A DNA stretch of 13,096 nucleotides, taken from Candidatus Acidiferrales bacterium. GTDB taxonomy: Bacteria > Acidobacteriota > Terriglobia > Acidiferrales > UBA7541. The stretch's first letter is position 1; each line of letters starts with the position of its first letter. A program made the position numbers and the translations under genes. The stretch is taken from NCBI GenBank assembly GCA_030044295.1, contig JASHWB010000327.1, positions 1 to 13,096 of the forward strand, read 5' to 3'. Shown piece after piece: positions 6,221-13,096 of this stretch. The notes beneath the pieces were generated by a model, which did not search any database, was not told the origin of the DNA, and saw only the letters and a program-made list of their open reading frames with translations.

Positions 6221-7114
6221 ATGAGTCTGACGCCAAGCACTCCCAACCCGGATCCAGTGCCGGAGAAAACCGGCCTGCCGCGCTGGGTGGGCGTTCTGTT
6301 TGTGATCGCATTTTGCCTGGTTGGCTGGCTTTTCTACGCCACGTACAACAACAATCAAGCGCTGCATCAGGCTCAGGACGCCGCGAACAAGAAGGTAGAG
6401 GCGCTGGCGGGGGAACTCGACAAGACCAATTCACGCCTGGCAGACGAGAAGGGCCAGTTGGAAGTGACCGAGCAGAAACTCGGCCTGACCGAGGATGAAC
6501 TGGCTCGTGCGCGAGCACTGGCCCAGACCGTACGCAAGCAGCAGCAAGCCAGCGATCAGACCTTCCGCAAAGCGCTGGGCGAAGCTCAGGCTAATAACGC
6601 CAACCAGTTCGGCCAGGTGAACACTAAGATCACCGACACGCAGAACGATCTTTCCACCACCAAGGCCGATCTGGAAGCCACTAAAGGCAAGCTGCAGAGC
6701 ACCATCGGCGACCTGGGAGTGCAGAGCGGCTTGATCGCGAAGAACCACGACGAAGTCGAGGCGCTAAAAGCACTGGGCGAGCGCAATATCTTCGAGTTCA
6801 CGCTGCGCAAGGACAAGCACATGCAGCACGTGGGGCCAATCCAAATGGAATTGCGCAAAGTGGATACGAAACATTACCGCTACACGATGAACGTGCTGGC
6901 GGACGACAAAAACATCGAGAAAAAGAACCGCGACGTGGACGAACCGCTGCAGTTCTACGTGACCGGCGCGCGCGCCCCCTATGAAATCGTAGTCTTCAAG
7001 CTTGATAAGAATGAGGCGCAGGGATACCTAAGCACGCCGAAAACAGCGTCGCAAGCTCCTCCAGCAGGAGCGCCCGGAAACGGCAGCGGCGCCGCTAACG
7101 CACCCGGCCACTAA
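6221..7114 (+). CDS. Membrane-anchored coiled-coil protein with a conserved-looking C-terminal domain, function unknown
   Basis: 297 residues: a Pro-rich cytoplasmic N-terminus (1-20), one membrane span (WVGVLFVIAFCLVGWLFYAT, 22-41), a long heptad-type coiled coil (about 45-185, e.g. KKVEALAGELDKTNSRLADE and TTKADLEATKGKLQST), then a compact domain (about 190-275, starting near RNIFEFTLRKDKHMQHVGP and including PLQFYVTGARAPYEIVVFKL), and a Gly/Ala/Pro tail. The short positive N-terminus suggests the bulk is periplasmic. ATG 6221 has a strong AGGAGG 4 bp upstream; an in-frame TTG at 6182 is less likely. A weak promoter (TAGACT at 6152, GATACT at 6175, spacer 17) overlaps the queF stop, and a perfect palindrome GTGCCGCGGCAC (6190-6201) lies in the spacer. 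Probably the first gene of a three-gene envelope operon. I do not recognise the C-terminal domain. Confidence 0.75.
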   Translation: MSLTPSTPNPDPVPEKTGLPRWVGVLFVIAFCLVGWLFYATYNNNQALHQAQDAANKKVEALAGELDKTNSRLADEKGQLEVTEQKLGLTEDELARARALAQTVRKQQQASDQTFRKALGEAQANNANQFGQVNTKITDTQNDLSTTKADLEATKGKLQSTIGDLGVQSGLIAKNHDEVEALKALGERNIFEFTLRKDKHMQHVGPIQMELRKVDTKHYRYTMNVLADDKNIEKKNRDVDEPLQFYVTGARAPYEIVVFKLDKNEAQGYLSTPKTASQAPPAGAPGNGSGAANAPGH

Positions 7115-7162
7115 ACAAGCATTAGCCAAAGCGAAACTCGCTCGCACAATCCGGCGCTGCGC

Positions 7163-7197
7163 CTTTCCGCGCCGTGTCATGCTACAGGCACGGAAAG
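7163..7197 (+). promoter_or_regulatory. Intercistronic hairpin
   Basis: CTTTCCG (7163-7169) pairs with CGGAAAG (7191-7197), and GCC/GGC (7171-7173 with 7187-7189) extends the stem across one mismatch. It sits between the coiled-coil gene and the 586-residue gene and lacks a T tract, so it may be a processing or stability element rather than a terminator. A rival ATG (7179) lies in its loop. Confidence 0.3.
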
Positions 7198-7245
7198 TCG
7201 GCGCCGGCATCCCGCCTGAAGCGAAGAACCGTCTGGATGCCACCC

Positions 7246-7251
7246 AGGAGG
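7246..7251 (+). promoter_or_regulatory. Ribosome binding site that supports a GTG start
   Basis: AGGAGG lies 5 bp before GTG 7257, directly ahead of a signal peptide. The upstream in-frame ATG at 7179 has no such site, so the GTG is preferred. Confidence 0.7.
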
Positions 7252-7256
7252 CGGTC

Positions 7257-9017
7257 GTGAGATCGAGGCGGAATTGTATCTTTACCGGGAGTGCGCTTTT
7301 GGCGGTGCTGGCCGTCGTTTCGCTCGGCGCGCGCACGACGCGCGCGCAAACGACGGAGATCGCTACGCGCTTGCCTGCGCGCACGGTCGCGTTCGTAGAA
7401 TGGCGCGGTACGACTGCGGTCAGCGGAGCGGCCCAGCAGAATCACGTGCTGCAAATGATGGCCGATCCCGGCTTGGCACCTCTGTGGCTTGGACTCGCCG
7501 CCAACTTTCAGAAAGCCCAGCAAAGTAACCCGTCTCCTGCCTCGCCGCTGAGCCTGCCGGAAGTAGTGTCGCTGTTGCAGAACCCGGGCGTCGCCGGATT
7601 CATCGAGACGACGCACGGCGCGGCGCCGCCGTCCACGGCCGAGCCTGTCTCTCCGATTGCCATGTTCCTGGTGTACGACGCGACGGGAAAAACAGAAATC
7701 ATCCACAAATTAGAAGCAACGGGAACGTCTGGCCCAAGCGCTCACGTGGTAACGCACTTCGATTTCAACGGCACTACCGTGGAAGCCCGCACCGTGAAGG
7801 AAAGCACGACGTACTTCGCAACGGCTGGCCACTATTTCGTTTCCTCGGACACAAAGGCGGTGATCGAGGATTTCATTACGCGCTACGGCGCTGCCAGCAA
7901 TCCCGTAGACTCGCTGACAAACCGGCCGGAGTATACCGAAGCGAAGAAGTTTATCGGATCGGACGCGGCAGTCGATTACTTCGCGCGAATGCCCAACGTG
8001 AAAGCGTGGATTTCGGCAGGAGCAAAGAACAAAGAGGCTGCGTTGAAATTCATGGATGGTCTGCACCTTGAAAAGGTTCACGCCATGGGCGGTTCGGTGA
8101 GCTTTGCCGGGGAAGCGGTGCACATGCGCGGCGCGATTCTGGGCGACACGCAGCCGGTAGGGCCGTTCGATTTCGCGGGCGCTAGCAGTGCATCGTTCCG
8201 GACGCTCGGGATTGCAGCAGGAGCGCCGGAGTTCACGGTATCGCGAGTAAACATTGGCGCCGCGTACCGGCTGATGATCGACGCAATCGGCGCGGTTCTG
8301 CCGCCGCAGCAGGCGGCGAGCATCCAAGCGTCTCAGGGGATGGCGCAAGGGTTCTTAGGCATGCCGCTTCCGGAAGCGCTCGACCTGTTCACGGGAGAAC
8401 TGGCGTCGGCGAGTTCGTTTTCGGCGGACGGAACCCAGGCACGCGTGTTTGCCGCGACGATTCAGAAGCCGGACGCGGTGCTGCACATTTTGCGTGCCGT
8501 GCTGGGACCGATGACGCTAGCAGAGGACTCCTTCGGAAGCACGACAATGCTGGACATCGCATATCCGTACCGCGACCCGCTGACAGGCTTCCAGCGACGC
8601 AAAATGTACTACGTGGCGGTAACGCCGCAGATGCTGCTGGTCGCGCCGCAGAAGAAGATGCTGCGGGATACGATCGAAGGCCTTCAGCCTGCGGGCAAAA
8701 CCGCAGCTCCTTCCGTGAAAGGACTTTTTGACGAACCAGAATATCTAAAAATGCGCGCGCAGCTGCCCGCGAATCTTTCCGGGCTCGGCGCGGAAGACCT
8801 GGCGCAGATTCCTTGGGACGCAATTTGGGCCAATTTCGAGCAACAGTTGGAGCAGGGATCGAAGCGGCTTCCGCACCCGTCCAAAACAGCGTATTCGCCC
8901 GATTACAGCTGGATGAGACTGGTCAATCCCAACGTGATCCCGCGGCACTTGCACATGGCCGTGAGCGGATGGTGGAAGGACGCGAGCGGCGTCTACTTTG
9001 ATTCGTACGTCCAGTAG
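7257..9017 (+). CDS. Secreted protein of unknown function (DUF3352-like appearance)
   Basis: 586 residues from GTG 7257. Residues 1-30 are a signal peptide (RSRRN, hydrophobic core GSALLAVLAVVSLGA, cleavage near TTRA-Q). The mature protein begins with a 'TRLPARTVAFVEWRGTTAV' strand, typical of large periplasmic proteins that open with 'LPadt..yv.v', then alternates beta-rich and helical segments without a transmembrane helix. There are later PLPEALDLFTGELA and YYVAVTPQMLLVAPQKKMLR segments, which resemble those in DUF3352-type proteins; that likeness is from memory and not a firm assignment. There are no catalytic motifs or mature cysteines that I can point to. The 3' end overlaps the VWFA gene by 20 bp, implying coupled expression. 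An in-frame ATG at 7179 would put 26 extra residues before the signal peptide. Confidence 0.7.
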   Translation: MRSRRNCIFTGSALLAVLAVVSLGARTTRAQTTEIATRLPARTVAFVEWRGTTAVSGAAQQNHVLQMMADPGLAPLWLGLAANFQKAQQSNPSPASPLSLPEVVSLLQNPGVAGFIETTHGAAPPSTAEPVSPIAMFLVYDATGKTEIIHKLEATGTSGPSAHVVTHFDFNGTTVEARTVKESTTYFATAGHYFVSSDTKAVIEDFITRYGAASNPVDSLTNRPEYTEAKKFIGSDAAVDYFARMPNVKAWISAGAKNKEAALKFMDGLHLEKVHAMGGSVSFAGEAVHMRGAILGDTQPVGPFDFAGASSASFRTLGIAAGAPEFTVSRVNIGAAYRLMIDAIGAVLPPQQAASIQASQGMAQGFLGMPLPEALDLFTGELASASSFSADGTQARVFAATIQKPDAVLHILRAVLGPMTLAEDSFGSTTMLDIAYPYRDPLTGFQRRKMYYVAVTPQMLLVAPQKKMLRDTIEGLQPAGKTAAPSVKGLFDEPEYLKMRAQLPANLSGLGAEDLAQIPWDAIWANFEQQLEQGSKRLPHPSKTAYSPDYSWMRLVNPNVIPRHLHMAVSGWWKDASGVYFDSYVQ

Positions 9018-10068
9018 GTCGCCCGGCATCTTTTTCGCAGCTCTCGTTCTGACAGTAGCGCGCGGGCTGGCGGCTTCGCCGACGCGCCGCCCGCAGGATC
9101 TGCGTGCAACGATCAAGACGGATGCGATTGGGGCGCAGACGCTTGAGTCCAGTACGGATTTGGTGCGGGTGAGGGTAAGCATTTTAGATAAGCACGGGAA
9201 TTTCGCCTCAGGGCTAACGCAGCGCGACTTTCGCGTACTAGATGACGGCGTAGAGCGGCCAGTTCTGTTTTTCGCCCCGATGGAATCGCCGGCGCACGTG
9301 CTGGTGATGATCGAGACCAGCCCGGCCGTTTATCTAATTCACGACCAGCATCTGGTCGCCGCGTACGCGCTGGTGCAAGGACTCGATTCAGCGGATAAGG
9401 TCGCGCTAGTGACGTACAGCGACAAGCCGCGCAAGGCGCTCGGCTTCACAACAAACAAATCCAGCTTGCTGGGCGCCCTAAACTCGCTGGAATACACTAT
9501 CGGAATGGGCGAGCTGAACTTTTACGATTCACTTTCAGCGGTGCTGGATAACTTTCCGCCAGCGGAGGGTAAAGCAGCCATCGTACTGCTGACCACCGGG
9601 ATCGACTCGTCGCCGACGTCGCATTGGGCGCCCCTCGTCGACAAACTCCGCGGAACAGACGTGGTAATTTTTTCGGTCGCGCTCGGCGGCGTTCTACGTG
9701 GAGAAAATGTTAAAGCGAGAAAGAAGAAACACGCGAGGCAGACAGATGCGACTGCCGTGCAAACGTCGGATTCACCGGATCAATTGACGGGATTCGCGCG
9801 GGCGGATCGCGCACTGAAATTGCTGGCGCAGATTACGGGCGGGCGCGCGTTTTTCCCACAGTCGGACAAGGAGTTCGTGCCGATTTACCGCGAGATTGCT
9901 GCATCGCTGCGGCATCAATACGTATTGGGAATCGCACCGGCGCACGACGGGAAATTCCATTCGCTCGCTGTCGCGATTGTTCCCGGTGGCGCAAAAAGTG
10001 CCAAGCGGGCAGAAAAGGCCGCTTACCGGACATTTGCGCGCGAAGGATACATCGCGCCTTCGAACTAA
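8998..10068 (+). CDS. Secreted VWFA-like protein of the acidobacterial type
   Basis: 356 residues from a TTG at 8998, the only start that includes the signal peptide (hydrophobic core GIFFAALVLTVARGLAA, 10-26). The start lies inside the previous gene, 20 bp before its stop; no good Shine-Dalgarno is seen, so re-initiation is likely. Residues about 55-95 form the strand-rich lead-in of this family (VRVRVSILDKHGNFASGLTQ, then FRVLDDGVERPV). Residues about 98-330 are the von Willebrand A domain (HVLVMIETSPAV, DKVALVTYSDKP, NFYDSLSAVLDNFP, AAIVLLTTGIDSS, DVVIFSVALGG), with a basic insert near 240-250 (KARKKKHARQ) and the closing ITGGRAFFP and RHQYVLGIAP motifs. The usual MIDAS residues are altered: DxSxS is E106-T-S-P-A110, the Thr is N174, and TDG is TTG. 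Likely role: extracytoplasmic protein-protein binding, perhaps with its operon partners. Confidence 0.82.
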   Translation: MIRTSSRSPGIFFAALVLTVARGLAASPTRRPQDLRATIKTDAIGAQTLESSTDLVRVRVSILDKHGNFASGLTQRDFRVLDDGVERPVLFFAPMESPAHVLVMIETSPAVYLIHDQHLVAAYALVQGLDSADKVALVTYSDKPRKALGFTTNKSSLLGALNSLEYTIGMGELNFYDSLSAVLDNFPPAEGKAAIVLLTTGIDSSPTSHWAPLVDKLRGTDVVIFSVALGGVLRGENVKARKKKHARQTDATAVQTSDSPDQLTGFARADRALKLLAQITGGRAFFPQSDKEFVPIYREIAASLRHQYVLGIAPAHDGKFHSLAVAIVPGGAKSAKRAEKAAYRTFAREGYIAPSN

Positions 10069-10131
10069 ATTCCCTCGATCCCCGCCTGTTGGAGCTTGCA
10101 GAATAGTTTCGGCGGCCGGCCACTGCGCTCG

Positions 10132-10137
10132 TATAAT
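10132..10137 (+). promoter_or_regulatory. -10 promoter element of the aspartic protease gene
   Basis: A perfect TATAAT, about 49 bp before the TTG start at 10186, giving a leader of roughly 40 nt. The -35 region is poor (TTCGGC at 10108-10113, spacer 18). It suggests the protease gene is transcribed separately from the VWFA gene. Confidence 0.5.
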
Positions 10138-10174
10138 CACGGGACGTTGTTTTTTGCGCCGAAGGGAAATGACC

Positions 10175-10180
10175 AAGGAA
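10175..10180 (+). promoter_or_regulatory. Ribosome binding site that supports a TTG start
   Basis: AAGGAA lies 5 bp before TTG 10186, which opens the signal peptide MKRIAIIALPLILCLC. An earlier in-frame TTG at 10096 lies upstream of the TATAAT and is less likely. Confidence 0.6.
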
Positions 10181-10185
10181 CGCTT

Positions 10186-11376
10186 TTGAAACGAATCGCG
10201 ATCATCGCGTTGCCGTTAATACTGTGTTTGTGCTGGGCGGATCGGAACTCCGCGAACGCGCAAACGGCCTCGACGGCTGCACAGCAATCCGCGGCCACAG
10301 CACGATTCGAGAATGGCGGGAACGCTGCCGAAATTCCTGCCGACTTCATCGATCACCTGGTGTTTATGCCGGTTCGCGTTAATCAAGGAGAACCGTCGCT
10401 ATTCGAACTGGATACTGGCGCCAGCCATTCGTCGATTGCCCCTGAGCGTGCGACAGAGCTTGCGCTGGGCGGATCGAATGCACCCGTTCTGGATCTGAGC
10501 GGGCTCGATGTTTCGTTCTCCGAACTGGCGCAAATACCAAAGCCACAGTTTGCGACGCGGTTCGGCCGTCCCTATCAGGGGACACTCGGCAACGATTTTC
10601 TCATGACGGTCGTCGCGGATATCGATTACGCGCGGCAGACGATGCAGATCTATGATCCGAACGTTTACAAATACAAAGGTCATGGTAAGGGAATTCGCCT
10701 AACGTTCGTGGATGGCATTCCGGTGATTAAGGCTAAGGCCGTTGTCGACGGGCACGGAGTTGACGGAGATTTCGTGGTCAATACGGCGCTCGATGCTCCG
10801 GTTTTGATTTTCCAGAGATATGCCGACGCACACCGCATCTCGCTGCATAAATCAATTCCCGCGGCGAGCATGCCAATCGCAGGCGGCGCGGAAAGCGCGC
10901 TCGGAAGACTGGATCGTTTTCAGATTGGACCGTACGTAGCCGAAGCGGGCTTGGTAGTCTTCTCGCGGCAGGATTCGCCAGCCACGCACGACTCAAGGCT
11001 GGCCGGCGAGATTGGGGCTGCGATGCTGCGCCGTTTCGGAGTTGTTTTCGATTACTCGCACCAGGAAATTTTCTTCGCCCCGAACGGCGAATTTAACAGC
11101 GAAGATTTCGAGGATATGAGTGGTTTGACGATTACCGCCAGCGGGCCGAATCTGAGAACATTTGAGATTACGGATGTACGGTCGAACACACCGGGAGCGG
11201 ACGCGGGCCTGCGAAAAGGCGACATGATCGAAGGGATCGATGGCGACGCGGCCGCGGACCTATCACTGTCGGATATTCGCGGGTTGTTTCACCTGCTGGG
11301 GCCGCCGCTTGAACTGCTGATAACCCGCAACGGAAAGACTTCGAACAAAAGCCTGCAAATGCATCGGTTGCTATAA
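10186..11376 (+). CDS. Secreted retropepsin-like aspartic protease with C-terminal PDZ domain
   Basis: 396 residues from TTG 10186. Signal peptide 1-25 (MKRIAIIALPLILCLCWA; cleavage near NANA-Q); C14 and C16 do not fit a lipobox. Residues about 58-165 form a retropepsin-like unit with active-site D76-T-G-A (FELDTGASHSSIAPE) and the later GTLGNDFL. A second similar unit (about 170-300) has N199-T-A-L where the catalytic DTGA should be (GDFVVNTALDAPVLIF), followed by GEIGAAMLRRFGVVFDYS. Residues about 310-390 are a PDZ domain (FEITDVRSNTPGADAGLRKG). Aspartic proteases need two Asp residues, so this protein would have one per chain, and either homodimerises or is impaired. Probable role: cleavage or binding of exported proteins. 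The gene ends 40 bp from the convergent Lon-like gene, with no evident terminator between. Confidence 0.85.
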   Translation: MKRIAIIALPLILCLCWADRNSANAQTASTAAQQSAATARFENGGNAAEIPADFIDHLVFMPVRVNQGEPSLFELDTGASHSSIAPERATELALGGSNAPVLDLSGLDVSFSELAQIPKPQFATRFGRPYQGTLGNDFLMTVVADIDYARQTMQIYDPNVYKYKGHGKGIRLTFVDGIPVIKAKAVVDGHGVDGDFVVNTALDAPVLIFQRYADAHRISLHKSIPAASMPIAGGAESALGRLDRFQIGPYVAEAGLVVFSRQDSPATHDSRLAGEIGAAMLRRFGVVFDYSHQEIFFAPNGEFNSEDFEDMSGLTITASGPNLRTFEITDVRSNTPGADAGLRKGDMIEGIDGDAAADLSLSDIRGLFHLLGPPLELLITRNGKTSNKSLQMHRLL

Positions 11377-11416
11377 GATAACGAAAGGCGGCGACCACCA
11401 CGGATTTACGCGAACG

Positions 11417-13096
11417 CTATAGACCGGGTTCGTATTCGCGAAGTGTGGCAGCCATTTTCCTCAGGCGGTCATCGGCTCGAGCGAAAATGCTTTCGGGCGG
11501 GAATTTGCCGGAAGAGTCGCGCTTGCCGGCCGGAATTCCAGTGAGAATTTCGATTCCCTGCTCGATGGTCGAGACCGGGTAGATGTGGAAAAGACCCTTG
11601 GCGACGGCGTCGATCACTTCGTCGCGAAGCATCAGGTCCTCGATGTTTTCGGCCGGAATCAGCACGCCTTGCGCTCCCGTGAGACCCTTCATCTTGCAGA
11701 CATAGTAAAAGCCTTCGATTTTCTGATTTACGCCGCCGATCGGCTGAATATCACCTTGTTGGTTCACCGATCCGGTGACAGCCAGTTCCTGCCGAACAGG
11801 AACTTCGGCTAGCGCCGAAAGCAGCGAATAGATTTCGGTGGAGCTGGCGCTATCGCCATCCACGCCGGAATACGATTGCTCGAAGCACACGCTGGCGGAA
11901 AGCGATAGGGGCTTATCCTGCGCGAAGGTGTTGCGCAAATATCCGCTAATGATCTGGACGCCCTTGTCGTGAAAGCGGCCGCTGAGGTTCGATTCGCGCT
12001 CGACATTGATGATGCCGGCTTTCCCCAGCGCGACGGAGGAGGTTATACGCACAGGCTTGCCAAAAGCGTAGCCGCCAATTTCCAGAACGCTCAGGCCGTT
12101 GATCTGGCCGATGCGCCCGCCCGTCGTATCGATAAAAATCAAATTCTGCTCGACCAATTCGCGAATTTTGGTCTCGGTCAAATTGTGGCGTTCGATCTTG
12201 GCTTCGAGGGCGCGCCGGACGTGGCAGGAGGTAACCACCTCGCCATCGTCCAAGCGCGCCTCGTAGGAAGCCTCTCGCGCGAGATCGGCGAGATCGAAAA
12301 ATCTGGTTGTAATTTTGCCGCGGCGGCCAGCTTGGCGCACGCCGTGCTCAAGGATTGCGGCGACCGCGGTGCGGTCGAATGGAAGCAGCTTTTCGTCGTC
12401 GGCGAGTTTGCGCAGGCGGCCGGCATAGTAGCGAATTACATCGTCGCTCCATTTCATTTCCTCGTCGAATTCGACGCGGACCTTGAAAATTTTCCGGAAG
12501 TCGTCTTCGTGATCGTAGAGCAGCTCGTACAGCTCACGATCGCCAATCAAAACGATCTTGACGTGCACGTCGATTGGCGCCGGCTTCATTGCGGCGGCGC
12601 TGAAAGGGAAAAACATATCCACGGGCTGAATTTCGAGCTTGCCATGGTTTAACGTGCGCTTCAGTGTGCGCCACACGCCGTTTTCCGTAAGCGTGTCGAG
12701 CGCGTACATCACGAGAAAGCCGCCATCAGCGCGAAGCAAAGAGCCACCGCGAAGATCCATGAAATCTGAATTCCAGCCGCCGCGGGAGTCGTAGCTGCGG
12801 TGCACGGTCCCGAAAAGATTGGCGTAGGTCGGAATGGTTTCGAAGATCACCGGTGACTTGTCGTGCTCGTTGTGCGCAAGGATCACGTTCACGCCGTAAA
12901 CGCGGAAAGGATCGCGGTCCGGGCGCTCCGGCTTCGGTGCGCCGCCCCCCTCGGAAGGAGGTTCGTTATCCTCGCCTTCGCGTTCCTTGAAAGGCTCCAA
13001 ATTGTCGAGAATGTGATGGCGCACTTCCTCGAGATACTCGGCGATCTGAGCATCGGGATATTTTTCCTTGAGTTCCTCGATCACGCCATCGACCAG
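11417..13096 (-). CDS. Lon-family ATP-dependent protease (AAA_32/LonH type), C-terminal part
   Basis: The frame is open to the window edge and encodes the last 559 residues of an approximately 800-residue family; GTG 13084 is internal, since the frame upstream stays open (LVDG). Parts in order: a helical region ending ILDNLEPFKE, a charged linker with EGGGAPKPERPDRDP (variable in this family), the AAA+ core with Walker-B-like GGFLVMYALDTL (about 12690-12740) and VKIVLIGDRELYELL, a lid with GKITTRFFDLADLAREAS, and the Lon proteolytic domain. Catalytic Ser is in VDGDSASS (codon 11849-11851) and Lys in GGVNQK (codon 11720-11722), 43 residues apart, as in E. coli Lon (S679, K722). The Walker A motif lies outside the window. 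Role: cytoplasmic ATP-dependent degradation of damaged or regulatory proteins; E. coli YcbZ is a relative. The C-terminal tail after LTGIPAGKRD is an ordinary family extension. Confidence 0.92.
   Translation of the reverse strand: MVDGVIEELKEKYPDAQIAEYLEEVRHHILDNLEPFKEREGEDNEPPSEGGGAPKPERPDRDPFRVYGVNVILAHNEHDKSPVIFETIPTYANLFGTVHRSYDSRGGWNSDFMDLRGGSLLRADGGFLVMYALDTLTENGVWRTLKRTLNHGKLEIQPVDMFFPFSAAAMKPAPIDVHVKIVLIGDRELYELLYDHEDDFRKIFKVRVEFDEEMKWSDDVIRYYAGRLRKLADDEKLLPFDRTAVAAILEHGVRQAGRRGKITTRFFDLADLAREASYEARLDDGEVVTSCHVRRALEAKIERHNLTETKIRELVEQNLIFIDTTGGRIGQINGLSVLEIGGYAFGKPVRITSSVALGKAGIINVERESNLSGRFHDKGVQIISGYLRNTFAQDKPLSLSASVCFEQSYSGVDGDSASSTEIYSLLSALAEVPVRQELAVTGSVNQQGDIQPIGGVNQKIEGFYYVCKMKGLTGAQGVLIPAENIEDLMLRDEVIDAVAKGLFHIYPVSTIEQGIEILTGIPAGKRDSSGKFPPESIFARADDRLRKMAATLREYEPGL

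Noticed and set aside
11969..12652. 227-codon plus-strand frame inside the Lon-like gene
   Set aside because: Antisense shadow; the minus strand carries the conserved AAA+ and Lon protease motifs.
1..13096. A mobile element, CRISPR, defence system or biosynthetic cluster
   Set aside because: No transposase, integrase, terminal repeats, spacer array, nuclease or methylase genes or pathway cluster were seen; composition looks even across the window.

Overview
The window (about 13.1 kb, GC-rich) looks like chromosomal DNA of a soil-type Acidobacteriota, most likely class Terriglobia. The assignment rests on protein families: a large Oar-like TonB-dependent receptor with an N-terminal carboxypeptidase-regulatory-like domain, a secreted VWFA-type protein of the acidobacterial kind, and an outer-membrane protein with a coiled-coil N-terminus and a 'KGVTFTPGGFFAAET' motif. 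It is not backed by rRNA or a database search.

Layout, left to right. (1) 1-582, minus: start of an outer-membrane porin-like protein whose C-terminus lies outside the window. (2) 593-1164: no convincing gene, only a candidate plus-strand intrinsic terminator. (3) 1165-4708, minus: the 1104-residue Oar-like receptor, followed 4 bp downstream by a possible 74-residue small gene. (4) 4709-5113: a regulatory stretch. It holds two 13-bp copies of the semi-palindrome TTAAG-CGC-CTTGA, overlapping opposed promoter candidates between and at them, and a 9-bp stem farther along. (5) 5114-5479, minus: a duplicated zinc-ribbon protein, divergent from (6) queF (5717-6154, plus), the preQ0 reductase of queuosine biosynthesis. 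(7) 6221-10068, plus: a probable envelope operon of a single-pass coiled-coil protein, a 586-residue secreted protein of unknown function (GTG start) and a VWFA-like secreted protein (TTG start, overlapping the previous gene by 20 bp). (8) 10186-11376, plus: a secreted retropepsin-like aspartic protease with a PDZ domain, a TTG start and a perfect TATAAT upstream. (9) 11417-13096, minus: the C-terminal part of a Lon-family (AAA_32/LonH type) ATP-dependent protease, convergent with (8) and cut by the window end.

Most genes concern the cell envelope: outer-membrane uptake (porin-like, Oar-like receptor), periplasmic or exported proteins (coiled-coil, 586-residue, VWFA) and proteolysis (exported aspartic protease, cytoplasmic Lon-like). 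I see no mobile element, CRISPR array, tRNA or rRNA, and no clear defence or biosynthetic cluster. The items most worth a second look are the symmetric operator/promoter region before the receptor, the aspartic protease whose second half has lost its catalytic Asp, the VWFA protein with degraded metal-site residues, and the conserved-looking C-terminal domain of the coiled-coil protein.
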